The notes below the pieces were generated by a model. It saw only the letters and a list, made by a program, of their open reading frames with translations, made no database searches and was not told the origin of the DNA. The position numbers and the translations under genes are program-made. A stretch of 64,000 bases of DNA from Bacteroidales bacterium UBA5548 (GTDB lineage: Bacteria > Bacteroidota > Bacteroidia > Bacteroidales > UBA932): positions 1 to 64,000 of the forward strand of contig DINE01000012.1 of NCBI GenBank assembly GCA_002425935.1, read 5' to 3'. Positions within the stretch are counted from its first letter, which is position 1. The number at the start of each line of letters is the position of its first letter. Shown in pieces: positions 23,197-33,600 of this stretch.

Positions 23197-25191
23197 TTAT
23201 GATTTTGATCTTAGACAGACAAATGCGCATCTTGACGGAAGATAAAGGCTTAAGATATTTTCACCATTAAAATTATTTGTTAAGTGATTAACAGACAAAT
23301 CATTCCTTTCAAATCCTCCAAATCTTGAGTCATCTGTGTCCAGGATTGGTTTATACTCCCCGGCAGGTGCGTTGAATTTCAGGTTGGTATAAGATTCTGT
23401 CGGGCTGAAATTGAACGCAAAGAGGTAATCTCCTCTCATAAAGACAAGGAGTTGCCTTTCGTTGTGCTGATACAATATATTGGGTTTATCTCCTAAAATG
23501 TCAGACTTTCTGAACAGGGATATCATCTCATTGTCGAAATTGAGCAGCCATTCGTATTTGAGATTGGTATCTGATGCCAGCGACCACTGCCTTCTAGCGT
23601 AGTGATAAGACCAGGAGTTGCCCTCTCTCGGGAAGTCAATCCATTCGGGATGACCAAATTCATTTCCCATAAAGTTGAGATAGCCGTCACCCGCAAGAGA
23701 TATTGTGGCAAGTCGTATCATTTTGTGAAGAGCAATTGCCCTGTCAACAGTCATTGATAGAGTGGACTTGCTCATCGAGGTGTACATTTCACTATCCAAA
23801 AGCCTGAATATAATTGTTTTATCCCCAACAAGTGCCTGATCATGACACTCAGCATAGCTTATTGTCTTTTCGTCTGCCCTTTTTGCTGTGAGTTCATGGT
23901 AGATTTCGCCTACATTCCACTGTTCGTCTCTTAACTCCTTAATCCATCTGATCCAGTGGTCTGCTATTCCCATACTAAGCCTGTAGTCGAATCCGAATCC
24001 TCCGCTCTCAATGGGTGCTGCCAGCCCTGGCATTCCGCTCATATCCTCTGCAATAGTTACTGAGCCGGGGTTTATCTCTTTAATAAGTCTGTTTGCAAGG
24101 GCAAGATATACAAGAGCATCCTCATCCTGGTTACCGTCAAAATAGAGTTCGTAACCTGTAAAGTCCTTTCCAAGGCCGTGGTCGTGGTATATCATGCTTG
24201 TAATTCCGTCAAACCTGAAGCCGTCAAATCTGAACTCTTCGAGCCAGTATTTGCAATTGGAAAGAAGGAAGCGCAGTGTCTCACTTTTACCGTAATTAAA
24301 ACACCTCGACCCCCAAGCCGGGTGAGTACCCCGGTCTCCCTCGTGAAAGTATGCACTCTCCGATCCGTCAATTGATGAAATACCCTCCAGAACATTGCTT
24401 ACAGCGTGTGAATGAACCAAATCCATAATTACGGCAATCCCCATTCCGTGTGCATCGTCTATAAGCATCTTAAGCTCTTCCGGAGTACCGAATCTTGAAC
24501 TTACTGCAAAAAAGTTTGATACCTGATAACCAAAAGATCCATAGTAAGGGTGCTCCTGTACTGCCATAAGCTGAATTGTGTTATAGCCTGATTTTGATAT
24601 ATGTGGCAACACATTTAATCTGAAATGGTCAAAACTGGCAATCTCCGGAGCTTCCGAACTCATTCCTATGTGTGCTTCATAAATAAGAGGATGCTCTATC
24701 TGAAGTGTTTTATTATTTTTCCAGATGTAGGGTTCAGGATCCCATATCTGCGCGGCAAACAGTTTGGTGACAGGGTCCTGAACGGCTCTTCTTGCGTATG
24801 CCGGTATTCGCTCTCCGCTACCTCCTTCCCAGCAAACAAGCCATTTAAAAAGATCGCCGTGCCTGAGTGTACTTTCAGGCAGCACGAGTTCGTGGTTGCC
24901 ATTGCCGGTTTTGGTAAATCTAAAGGCGGGGTCCTGTTTCCAGCCATTCAGGTCACAAAGAAGGTATATATCAGTTGCATTTGGAGCCCACTCCCTGAAA
25001 AGGCGGTTGCCCCTGCCGTCGGTGTGTACCCCGTAGTAGAGGTGTGAATTGACAACAGAGCTTAATGCTTTGCCGTAACCGGCAATATCAAGACCTCTGA
25101 GAACAACCTTCTCGTATCTCTCCCTTATAACCTTACTCCAGGGTTCAAGCCAGGGGTCATCTATCCATAATCTCAACTGATTTATTTGCAT
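23197..25191 (-). CDS. glgB: 1,4-alpha-glucan branching enzyme (GH13)
   Basis: A 664-residue enzyme that makes alpha-1,6 branches. An N-terminal CBM48-like domain (F-R-E-W-A-P-N-A) is followed by the GH13 barrel. F-R-F-D-G-I-T-S-M carries the presumed nucleophile (about D328), T-I-A-E-D the acid/base (about E382), and Y-A-E-C-H-D-Q-A-L-V-G-D-K the third acid. The last motif and the length place it with eukaryote-type branching enzymes (GH13_8) rather than E. coli GlgB. Its ATG overlaps the xseB stop by one base (TAATG). Confidence 0.92.
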   Translation of the reverse strand: MQINQLRLWIDDPWLEPWSKVIRERYEKVVLRGLDIAGYGKALSSVVNSHLYYGVHTDGRGNRLFREWAPNATDIYLLCDLNGWKQDPAFRFTKTGNGNHELVLPESTLRHGDLFKWLVCWEGGSGERIPAYARRAVQDPVTKLFAAQIWDPEPYIWKNNKTLQIEHPLIYEAHIGMSSEAPEIASFDHFRLNVLPHISKSGYNTIQLMAVQEHPYYGSFGYQVSNFFAVSSRFGTPEELKMLIDDAHGMGIAVIMDLVHSHAVSNVLEGISSIDGSESAYFHEGDRGTHPAWGSRCFNYGKSETLRFLLSNCKYWLEEFRFDGFRFDGITSMIYHDHGLGKDFTGYELYFDGNQDEDALVYLALANRLIKEINPGSVTIAEDMSGMPGLAAPIESGGFGFDYRLSMGIADHWIRWIKELRDEQWNVGEIYHELTAKRADEKTISYAECHDQALVGDKTIIFRLLDSEMYTSMSKSTLSMTVDRAIALHKMIRLATISLAGDGYLNFMGNEFGHPEWIDFPREGNSWSYHYARRQWSLASDTNLKYEWLLNFDNEMISLFRKSDILGDKPNILYQHNERQLLVFMRGDYLFAFNFSPTESYTNLKFNAPAGEYKPILDTDDSRFGGFERNDLSVNHLTNNFNGENILSLYLPSRCAFVCLRSKS

Positions 25192-25385
25192 TACTGTTCT
25201 ATTATTTTATCCAACTCTTCACTGAAACCTCTGATCTGCTCTCTGCAGTGTTTTACCAGACTTAGCGCCTTTTTAACATCGTCAGACAAATTGGTGATAT
25301 CTGCATCCGGGCTCTCAATTTTGGCTACCAGAGCCTCAAGCTCTTTAAGAGCCTCTTTATAACTAAGGCTTTCTATGCTATTCAT
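25191..25385 (-). CDS. xseB: Exodeoxyribonuclease VII small subunit
   Basis: A 64-residue helical protein with the family pattern S-Y-K-E-A-L-K-E-L-E-A-L-V-A-K-I-E-S followed by a second helix ending L-D-K-I-I-E. Several copies bind the large subunit to form exonuclease VII, which degrades single-stranded DNA. It overlaps xseA by 8 nt and the branching enzyme by 1 nt. Confidence 0.9.
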   Translation of the reverse strand: MNSIESLSYKEALKELEALVAKIESPDADITNLSDDVKKALSLVKHCREQIRGFSEELDKIIEQ

Positions 25386-26565
25386 CTCTTTTTGAATTTA
25401 CTGTACAGTCAATTATTCCGTGTGCCACAACAAGGGTTATGCGGTCTCCTTCTGAAACCTGCGATGCGCTTGTTATCTTTTTCCCCTCTTTTAGGGCAAT
25501 CGAGTAGCCTCTTTCGAGAATATGCAAAGGTGTTGCAAGAAGGGCTCTCTTTTCGAGAAGTTCAAGCTTGTGCTCCTCTTCTCTTACGAGCCTCTTTAAA
25601 GCCTCTTTTATTCTTCTCACCTGCCTCTCGGTTGCAGTCTCTTCGCTTGCAAATCTGGCTCTTAGAGCTGAAGCAACTCTCCCGGCAAGATAGTTCAGGT
25701 GCTGCTCCTCCTGAATAAACAGCTCAAGCAGAAAGTCTGCAGCAGCTGTTGGTGTCTTAACATTAGTGTGCGCAACCATATCCGCAATGTGGTAGTCGTG
25801 ATCATGACCTATGCCGGTAATCACTGGCAGTGGAAACTGTGCAATATTAACCGCCAGATCATAATCATCAAAGCATATAAGATCCTGTGCCGATCCCCCT
25901 CCCCTGATAATCATAACAAGATCGTATGTATCGGTGCTCGCTGCAATTTTTTCCAGAGCCTGAATTATTCCCGCAGGGGCCGTATCACCCTGCATAGGGG
26001 CTGCAAAGAGTGCAATATTGAAACGGAATCCATAATCGTTCTCTGCAGTGTGGTTCATAAAATCACGGAACCCTGCTGCATTAACCGATGATATTACAGC
26101 TATGTTGCGTGGCAGCGGAGGTATTTCAAGTGAGGAGTTAACTTCGAACATCCCCTCCTCTTTAAGCCTCTGTATTGTCTTTTGCCTTGCAAGCTCCTGT
26201 TCACCTATTGTAAATGAGGGGTCGATATCAGTTACAACCAGAGAGAGTCCGTAAAGGGGAGAGTATTGTACCTGAACACATACTAGAATCTGAATTCCTT
26301 TCCCGAGTGATCTTCCGGTGGTGGTCTCGAAGTATGGTCTGAGCATTCTGAATGTTGAACTCCATATGACTGATTGAACCTTTGCAGCGAGTAAACCTCC
26401 CTCCTGTTTCCGCTCAATGAGTTCCATGTAGCAGTGGCCCCCTGTATGTATCTTTACCTCACCTGTCTCTGCCCTTACCCAGTACCTCCCGGGCAAGGAG
26501 TTTTCAATGGATTTGCCAATTTTTTCCTGCAGCTCGCTAAGTGTAATCTCCTCTCTTTTTGTCAT
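25378..26565 (-). CDS. xseA: Exodeoxyribonuclease VII large subunit
   Basis: A 395-residue nuclease. The N-terminal OB-fold includes Y-W-V-R-A-E-T-G-E-V. The catalytic core has R-G-G-G-S-A-Q-D-L with a following F-D-D-Y-D, then G-I-G-H-D-H-D (usually G-I-G-H-E-x-D) and T-P-T-A-A-A. A coiled-coil C-terminal arm and a short basic end follow. It is the first gene of the long minus-strand operon that continues into the glycogen genes. Confidence 0.92.
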   Translation of the reverse strand: MTKREEITLSELQEKIGKSIENSLPGRYWVRAETGEVKIHTGGHCYMELIERKQEGGLLAAKVQSVIWSSTFRMLRPYFETTTGRSLGKGIQILVCVQVQYSPLYGLSLVVTDIDPSFTIGEQELARQKTIQRLKEEGMFEVNSSLEIPPLPRNIAVISSVNAAGFRDFMNHTAENDYGFRFNIALFAAPMQGDTAPAGIIQALEKIAASTDTYDLVMIIRGGGSAQDLICFDDYDLAVNIAQFPLPVITGIGHDHDYHIADMVAHTNVKTPTAAADFLLELFIQEEQHLNYLAGRVASALRARFASEETATERQVRRIKEALKRLVREEEHKLELLEKRALLATPLHILERGYSIALKEGKKITSASQVSEGDRITLVVAHGIIDCTVNSKRDE

Positions 26566-26592
26566 TTTAATCCATTTTTACCTCTTCCCCTA

Positions 26593-26600
26593 CAAATATA
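26593..26600 (-). promoter_or_regulatory. -7 promoter box of the xseA-glycogen operon
   Basis: TATATTTG on the minus strand matches TAnnTTTG, 27 nt before the xseA ATG. It is back to back with the engB box. Confidence 0.55.
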
Positions 26601-26613
26601 AGCAATAATGTTA

Positions 26614-26621
26614 TACCTTTG
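26614..26621 (+). promoter_or_regulatory. -7 promoter box of engB
   Basis: TACCTTTG followed by CAC is identical to the der promoter box at 29282-29289. It ends 16 nt before the chosen engB ATG. Confidence 0.6.
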
Positions 26622-26637
26622 CACGGTCAAAACAGCC

Positions 26638-27228
26638 ATGAAGATTTCGCAAGCCATATTCTCGGGAAGCAGCACTCAGACAGATGAGAGGCCGGTCTCC
26701 AGATTGCCGGAATTTGCTTTTATAGGCAGATCCAATGTAGGCAAATCATCTCTTATTAATATGTTATGCGGCGTGGGGAAAATTGCCCACACATCATCAA
26801 AGCCGGGCAAAACAAGGCTCATAAACCATTTTATGATTAATCAGACATGGTACATGGTTGACCTCCCCGGTTACGGTTTTGCCAAAATCTCAAAAAAGGA
26901 GAGAGAGGGGCTGTCCAAAATGATTGACAGCTATATAAACCAATCTGCCGAACTCATGAATCTTTTCGTGCTACTGGACTCCAGACACGATATTCAGAAA
27001 ATTGACCTTGACTTTATCAATCGGCTCGGAGAGGCCGGAGTACCTTTCTCACTCATCTACACTAAGTGCGACAAGCTGGGAGTAAATGGGCTTAAAGCTC
27101 AGATAGAGAAGAATAATCAGACATTGCTGGAGTACTGGGAGGAGCTTCCGCCGGTATTTGCAACGTCATCGGAAACCGGTCATGGCAGGGACGAGGTCCT
27201 GAACTATATCGAAAAACTCTTAAAATAA
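26638..27228 (+). CDS. engB: Ribosome biogenesis GTPase EngB (YihA/YsxC)
   Basis: A 196-residue GTPase needed for large-subunit assembly. G1 is G-R-S-N-V-G-K-S at 30-37, the switch II region is D-L-P-G-Y-G-F-A, and G4 is T-K-C-D-K. The start at 26638 follows the -7 box; the earlier in-frame ATG at 26608 lies upstream of the box and would not be transcribed. It is first in the unit engB-prs-nadE. Confidence 0.93.
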   Translation: MKISQAIFSGSSTQTDERPVSRLPEFAFIGRSNVGKSSLINMLCGVGKIAHTSSKPGKTRLINHFMINQTWYMVDLPGYGFAKISKKEREGLSKMIDSYINQSAELMNLFVLLDSRHDIQKIDLDFINRLGEAGVPFSLIYTKCDKLGVNGLKAQIEKNNQTLLEYWEELPPVFATSSETGHGRDEVLNYIEKLLK

Positions 27229-27241
27229 AATAAATCTAGCT

Positions 27242-28192
27242 ATGGATCACCAACATAAGATAAAGATTTTTTCTTGCAGAAGCTCCAGATATCTTGCAGA
27301 GAAGATCGCAGCTGAACTTAAACTGGATCTTGGGAAATCGTCTGTCACGGTATTCAGTGACGGAGAATTTCAACCTGCATTTGAAGAGAGCGTCAGGGGT
27401 GCAACAGTATTCATTGTTCAATCGACATTTCCGCCGGTTGACAATATTTTTGAGCTGTTGCTGATGATTGATGCCGCACGCAGGGCATCTGCCTATAAGG
27501 TAATTGCTGTCATTCCGTACTTCGGTTGGGCAAGGCAAGACAGAAAGGACAGACCAAGAGTACCAATAGGTGCAAAAATGGTGGCAAATCTGCTACAGGC
27601 AGCCGGATGCGACAGGGTTATGACTGCAGACCTCCATGCAGACCAGATTCAGGGTTTCTTTGATTTTCCGGTTGACCATATTTACGCAAGTTCAATATTT
27701 TTACCGTATCTGAGAGATCTTAAACTAGACAACCTCTCAATTGCTGCCCCTGACATGGGTGGTGCAAAGAGGGCAAATGCATACTCAAGAATTCTGGGTT
27801 GTCCGCTTATTATTTGCCACAAATCAAGAGAGAAGGCAAATGTTGTAGGTTCTATGACCGCAATCGGAGAGGTAGAGGGCAGGAATATTGTTATTATTGA
27901 TGACATGATTGACACTGCCGGCACCATAAGCAAAGCGGCCGATATGTTAATGGAGAAGGGCGCTGTGAGCGTAAGGGCTCTGGCAACACATGCCGTACTT
28001 AGCGGACCGGCCTATGAGAGAATCGCCTCGTCACAACTGCAGGAGGTAATCATTTCAGATACAATTCCACTGGTTGTCAATCCAAATATCGACAGGAGTA
28101 AAATTAAGGTTCTCTCCGTTGCCGAAATTTTTGCAGATGTTATTAATAAAGTATATAACTATCAGTCAATCAGCACAAGTTTCATATTTTAA
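27242..28192 (+). CDS. prs: Ribose-phosphate pyrophosphokinase (PRPP synthetase)
   Basis: A 316-residue enzyme that makes PRPP from ribose-5-phosphate and ATP. It shows F-S-D-G-E-F, the catalytic flexible region near R-Q-D-R-K-D-R, D-L-H-A-D-Q-I-Q-G-F-F and the PRPP loop I-I-D-D-M-I-D-T-A-G-T (about 218-228). It lies 13 bp after engB with no visible promoter of its own. Confidence 0.95.
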   Translation: MDHQHKIKIFSCRSSRYLAEKIAAELKLDLGKSSVTVFSDGEFQPAFEESVRGATVFIVQSTFPPVDNIFELLLMIDAARRASAYKVIAVIPYFGWARQDRKDRPRVPIGAKMVANLLQAAGCDRVMTADLHADQIQGFFDFPVDHIYASSIFLPYLRDLKLDNLSIAAPDMGGAKRANAYSRILGCPLIICHKSREKANVVGSMTAIGEVEGRNIVIIDDMIDTAGTISKAADMLMEKGAVSVRALATHAVLSGPAYERIASSQLQEVIISDTIPLVVNPNIDRSKIKVLSVAEIFADVINKVYNYQSISTSFIF

Positions 28193-28195
28193 GCA

Positions 28196-29032
28196 ATGAA
28201 AGAGATTGAATCAGATAAGGTATTTGCAAGACTCGTTAAGGGTGTTTCAGATTTCTTCCGTGAAAACGGAAAAGAGAGAGCCGTAGTGGGGTTATCGGGT
28301 GGAATTGATTCCGCGGTAGTACTCTGCATTGCAGCCGAAGCTCTTGGAAAAGAGAATGTACATGCTGTTCTGATGCCGTCTCCTTTTTCTACACTCCACT
28401 CAGTTACAGATGCAGTGGAGCTGGCCTCAAATCTTGGTGTTTCGTACAATATAGTTCCAATAGAGGCTATTTATAACAGATATGTTAAGGAGCTTGAAGA
28501 GTTCTTTTGTGATGAGATAAGGGAGATTACAATTGAGAATCTGCAGGCCAGAATCAGGGCAGATATTCTTATGGCTTACTCCAATCAGACAGGAGCGCTT
28601 CTTCTGAACACCTCCAATAAGAGTGAGCTTGCAACTGGTTACGGAACATTGTATGGTGACCTAAGCGGAGCCCTTATGGTAATTGCCGATCTGTATAAAC
28701 TTGAAGTTTATTCTGTTGCAAGGTATATAAATCATGTAAAGAGCGTAATTCCTCAAAATACAATTGACAAGGAGCCCTCTGCAGAGCTGAGGATCGACCA
28801 GAAGGACAGCGATACTCTTCCTGAATATCACATTCTGGACCCGATTTTGCATATGCTTACCGAGGAGGGTAAAAGCCCGGAAGAGGTTATCTCTTCAGGA
28901 ACTGAAAGAATACTGGTTGACAGAATCTTAAAGCTGAAACAGAGCTCTGCTTTTAAGGTATATCAGCTGCCCCAGATGCTTCAGATTGGTGACTCACCGC
29001 TACAGCCTCCTTTTAAATGTATAAAGTGTTAA
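28196..29032 (+). CDS. nadE: NAD+ synthetase, ammonia-dependent type
   Basis: A 278-residue PP-loop enzyme (S-G-G-I-D-S-A at 34-40) that amidates deamido-NAD. It lacks the N-terminal nitrilase (glutaminase) domain of the longer forms, so ammonia is the expected nitrogen source. N-T-S-N-K-S-E and G-Y-G-T-L-Y-G-D are conserved family segments. It starts 3 bp after prs, which links PRPP supply and NAD synthesis. Confidence 0.92.
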   Translation: MKEIESDKVFARLVKGVSDFFRENGKERAVVGLSGGIDSAVVLCIAAEALGKENVHAVLMPSPFSTLHSVTDAVELASNLGVSYNIVPIEAIYNRYVKELEEFFCDEIREITIENLQARIRADILMAYSNQTGALLLNTSNKSELATGYGTLYGDLSGALMVIADLYKLEVYSVARYINHVKSVIPQNTIDKEPSAELRIDQKDSDTLPEYHILDPILHMLTEEGKSPEEVISSGTERILVDRILKLKQSSAFKVYQLPQMLQIGDSPLQPPFKCIKC

Positions 29033-29036
29033 AAAG

Positions 29037-29258
29037 ATGTCACTGTTTTTACTTACAATAGTTTTAGTCGCACTCTGCGTAGTGCTTTTATCTTTCAATA
29101 TTATTTTCCGTAAGAACGGAAAGTTTCCGGATACCGAGATAGGTCACAATAAAGAGATGAGAAAGCTTGGCCTTAGGTGTGCCAAAACAGACGAGAGAAT
29201 CCTCTGGAAAAAGGGGAGCTCCTGCTCTTCCTGCGCATGCGGTCACTCTGAGGAGTAA
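29037..29258 (+). CDS. Small membrane protein with C-terminal Cys cluster
   Basis: A 73-residue protein with one N-terminal membrane helix (about 3-24), a conserved-looking middle G-H-N-K-E-M-R-K-L-G-L-R-C, and a tail S-S-C-S-S-C-A-C-G-H in which three cysteines and a histidine could bind a metal. It starts 4 bp after nadE. Small proteins of this layout occur beside der in Bacteroidota, but I know no assigned function. The spacing and intact frame argue that it is a real gene. Confidence 0.65.
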   Translation: MSLFLLTIVLVALCVVLLSFNIIFRKNGKFPDTEIGHNKEMRKLGLRCAKTDERILWKKGSSCSSCACGHSEE

Positions 29259-29281
29259 TTCGCAGGTTTGCAATTATTGAT

Positions 29282-29289
29282 TACCTTTG
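29282..29289 (+). promoter_or_regulatory. -7 promoter box of der
   Basis: TACCTTTG followed by CAC ends 8 nt before the der ATG, predicting a leader of about 5 nt. Confidence 0.6.
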
Positions 29290-29297
29290 CACCCGTT

Positions 29298-30608
29298 ATG
29301 AGTATTTTAGCTATAGTCGGACGCCCTAATGTGGGCAAATCCACTCTTTTTAACCGCCTCGTAGGTATGAGGCAGGCCATTGTTGATGAGGTGGCGGGTG
29401 TAACCCGTGACCGCCATTACGGCAGATGTGAGTGGAACGGAAGAGAGTTTTCTGTTATTGATACAGGCGGTTATGCCGTTAACTCCGAGGATATATTTGA
29501 AGAGGAGATCCGTAAACAGGTGCTTCTTGCAATTGAAGAGGCAGATGCAATTCTGTTTATGTGTGAGGTGCATACAGGGATAACCGACTATGATAATGTG
29601 ATTGCAGATATTCTGCGCAGATCAAAAAAACCTGTACTCGTGGTGGCAAATAAGGTTGACACCGGCGACAGAATGTTTGATGCATATGTTTTTAACTCTT
29701 TCGGATTGGGTGAACCGTGGGCAATATCATCGGCAAGCGGAAGCGGAACCGGAGATCTGCTTGATAAGGTTCTTGAGATACTTCCACCGGAGAGTGAAGT
29801 TAAAGAGGAGGAAGTCAAAATACCTCATATTGCAATTATCGGTAAGCCAAATGTTGGTAAATCTTCTCTTACAAATGCCCTTCTGGGTGAGGAGAGAAAT
29901 ATAGTTACTCCTGTAGCAGGCACCACAAGAGACTCAATATCTACCTATTACAATAAATTCGGGCACGAATTTATGCTTGTTGATACTGCCGGCCTCAGAA
30001 AGAAGACCCGTGTGAAGGAAGATCTTGAGTTCTACTCGGTTATGAGGTCAATCAGAGCAATTGAGTACTCCGATGTGTGTATTTTGATGGTTGATGCTCA
30101 AATGGGTGTAGAGCAACAGGATATGGCAATTTTCAATCTGATTATTAAAAACAGAAAGGGTTGCGTAATTGTGGTTAACAAATGGGACCTTATACCTGAC
30201 AAGGGCCCTAACACAATGAAGGAGTTCACCAAGAACATAACGAACAAGATTGCACCTTTTAATGATATTCCGATAGTGTTTACCTCTGTTATAAACAAAC
30301 AGAGAATTCTTGATGTGCTCAATAGTGCTGCAAAGGTTTACGAAAACAAGAGTAAAAGAATCCCTACATCAAAGCTGAATGAAGAGATGTTGCCTGAAAT
30401 AGTCAATTATCCTCCACCTGCAGTCAAAGGCAAATACATAAAAATTAAGTATGTAACGCAACTTCCTACGCCATCACCATCTTTCGCTTTCTTCTGTAAC
30501 CTGCCTCAGTATGTAAGGGAGGATTACAAAAGATACCTTGAAAACAGGCTGAGGGAGAAGTTCGATTTTTCGGGTGTGCCAATCCAGATTTTCCTGAGAC
30601 AAAAATAA
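29298..30608 (+). CDS. der: Ribosome biogenesis GTPase Der (EngA)
   Basis: A 436-residue tandem GTPase for 50S assembly. The first G domain has G-R-P-N-V-G-K-S (7-14) and A-N-K-V-D; the second has G-K-P-N-V-G-K-S near 183 and V-N-K-W-D. A KH-like domain ends the protein. The start at 29298 is fixed by the -7 box just upstream. A likely terminator lies inside the 3' end of the convergent kinase gene. Confidence 0.94.
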   Translation: MSILAIVGRPNVGKSTLFNRLVGMRQAIVDEVAGVTRDRHYGRCEWNGREFSVIDTGGYAVNSEDIFEEEIRKQVLLAIEEADAILFMCEVHTGITDYDNVIADILRRSKKPVLVVANKVDTGDRMFDAYVFNSFGLGEPWAISSASGSGTGDLLDKVLEILPPESEVKEEEVKIPHIAIIGKPNVGKSSLTNALLGEERNIVTPVAGTTRDSISTYYNKFGHEFMLVDTAGLRKKTRVKEDLEFYSVMRSIRAIEYSDVCILMVDAQMGVEQQDMAIFNLIIKNRKGCVIVVNKWDLIPDKGPNTMKEFTKNITNKIAPFNDIPIVFTSVINKQRILDVLNSAAKVYENKSKRIPTSKLNEEMLPEIVNYPPPAVKGKYIKIKYVTQLPTPSPSFAFFCNLPQYVREDYKRYLENRLREKFDFSGVPIQIFLRQK

Positions 30609-30614
30609 AGAGCT

Positions 30615-33600
30615 TTAAGCCGGTATATATACTGAGAAGCATGCACCTCCGAGTCTTTCGGAGGTGTTGTATTTTACAGCCCCCTGACTCTGCTCCATAA
30701 TGCTCCTGCAGATGGCAAGTCCAAGGCCGGTTCCCCCGCTCTTAGTTGTAAAATTTGGCTTGAACAGCCTGTGAGTTAAAGAGTCAGGCACACCAGCACC
30801 ATCATCATGAACTGCTATCTCATAAAAGTGCTCTGCTCGTGCAAGAGTTACCAGAATATTGCCACTCTCCTGTGATTCGACTGCCTGATATGCGTTGGAT
30901 AGCAGATTTACAAGAACTCTGGTAATTTGCGTTTTTCTTGCTGTCACAAATGCATCCTGAACTCCGGATTCAAATGTAAGGGTAATATTATCCCTTGTGT
31001 TAAAGAGGATTATCTGCTCTTTAACCACTGTATTAAGATCAAACCTTGTGGAGTCTTCGGAGTAGAACCTTGAGAAACTTGAGAACTCACCTGCTGCATC
31101 TGATAGAATATCAATCTGCTCGATAAGCGAGTTTGCAAGTGCGTCAAACCTCTTTGGCCAATCCTTGACCCCCTGCTCTTTTAGTCTCATAAGGTGTTGA
31201 ATACTCAGCCTCATTGGGGTTAGCGGATTCTTTATCTCATGTGCTATCTGCCTGGCCATTTCGCGCCAAGCCTGCTCTCTCTCTCCCTGGGCAAGTCTGG
31301 TGGTGCTTTCGTTCAGGTCATCAACCATTTTATTATAAGCTGCAACCAATATTCCAAGTTCGTCCCTGTTTGTGTAGTTGATATGCTCCGGTTGCTGAGA
31401 GAGGTCTAGCAACTGCATCTTTTTACTAATCTCTGCCAGAGGCTTGGAGATTGAGTTGGATAGCGCTATACCGCCAAATACGGCTCCAATCAGAAGGAGC
31501 AGATATATATTAATTATTGCCGCGATTATCGATGAAGCATCTTTCCTGAAATCACTCTGTCGGGAGAAGTAAGGGATGTTGGCAATAGCAACCAGTTTTC
31601 CATCCACATTAAAGAGCGGCGCATAAAGCGAATAGTATGTGAGATCACCAACCCTCTCTCTGTTAACAAACTGTTTCTTATTGTTATAGACAATCTCTCT
31701 GAAGGCAACCGGATTCATCCGTGTCCCGAGAAGATAACGGTCAAAGACTTCGCTGCGTGTAGTCCTCAGCAGCAATCCATCTGAACCATATACGTTTATA
31801 TCAATTTGGGCTGTATTTGACAAACGGTTCATCGCCTCAAGAAGCCTGAGGTTATTAAATTGCTGATCGTTATATCTTTGTGCGAATTTACTGTAAATAG
31901 AGAGTGAGGACTGAACACTGCTCATCTTCTCCTCCATCTGCTCTCTGTTGGACTCGTTAAAATATCTGATAGAGAACCAGATACTTCCTGCCCCCATTGC
32001 AACCAGGGCAAAGACTAAAGATGAGATAATCAGCACTGTGATTTTCCATCTGAACGAACTTTTGGGAAGTGTATAAACAAAACCTTTGTGGCGAATTCTT
32101 ATTAACCCCAGTATCATAAGGGAATAGAACAGCATCAGGTAAGAGAAAGAGACTGTGTACTGAAAAGTGTTCCTCTCCTGTCTGGAAATAATGATAATGT
32201 TCTCTTCCGAAATCTTATTAATAAAGTGAAGATATCCGTTACTCCTCTCTGTTTTGAATCCTGTATCGAGCTCCTTATCGTATGAGAGTGAATAGTTATA
32301 CCTTCCTCCATATGATATAAGCCTGTTATTAAGATATTTGGCATATGAATAACCTGAAGGAATATTGTATGAGTCAATTTTTTTATGATCCAGAAGAAGA
32401 TCAGGATAGCCAATTGACTCTCTTAGAAATTTACTGTCCAACTCAATATAAAGCAAGATCTCCTGACCAAATGCATACACCGGAAAAACGCCAAGATAAC
32501 TTATCCTTCCGTTGTAGTTGTTCATAAAGAAAAATGAGGAGTTTTCACCAAGTCTCATTCCGTATCGCTTAATCTCTGTCTCGTAGAAACTGTTGCAGTG
32601 TACCGGAGAGGCGTCTTGATTAGAGATTTCAGTTATGAGCATTGAGTTTGGCCTGCACGTGGTAATCCGCATATCGTATTTCTGGAGAATGCTCCAGAAG
32701 TAGGCCTCAGTAAGACGGTTGCTTATCATCTCTGAGTTTTGGTCCACAGTAACCCAAAGCCTGATTATCGGGTCATTTTCGATAAACTTTTCAATACTTC
32801 TGAGCTGTAGCTCCATTGTAAGATCTCTCTCGACAGACATTTTTGTTGTCCAAACCCTGTTCCTGTTGTACTCTTTGATAAATCCGTAGTAGCTGACTGT
32901 AGCAAGAGTAAAGAGAGATACAAATGTTATGAAGATGGCAATAGGAGTCCTCTCCATAAAGGAGATTCTTTTTCCTGAAACAAGAAGCGGTCTGAGTAGT
33001 TGTAATGAGAAGAGGAGGGCCAGAAACAGTAACCCGTATGAGAGATAAACAAGCAGAGTGTATTCCGAAATCTCGTCTATCTTATACAACTCCATTACAA
33101 TATTGGAGTTAAGGATAAGGGATTTAAGGCTAAGGTATATATAGGGCAGCAAAGCCATTGGAATTATCAGAAAAACGACTGTCAGTACTCTCTTTCTGAG
33201 CGGTGATGACTTAAGAATTATAAGTGCCAGGCTCTTTCTTATCATAAACAGAGCCATAATTAACAGGAAAATCAATATGTTGTTTATGAGCAGATCGCCC
33301 AGAGAACTAAAAATTCCAAAGTCGGCGTACAGATTTGGGGAGAATATCTCAAGTTCACCTTGCAGCTCTCTTGCCTGATATACTGCCACAAACCGCAGTA
33401 CTGCAAGTCCCGCAAAGAGTGAGAAGAACTCTTTCACTCCCCTCCTCTTCTGAAGATTTGAGAATAGTGCCAGTATAACAGTAAGTATAGCAAACCATCT
33501 TAATGCAACTCCGGCGCTGGCTCCCTTCCCAGGCAAAGTCTTAAGAACAGAGAAGAGAACTCCTCCGTCCTTGCCGTGGACAATGTACGATTCATCAAAG

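Noticed and set aside
32656..32661. A second CACGTG core, possible parS.
   Set aside because: The flanks do not match parS, and it lies inside the kinase gene.
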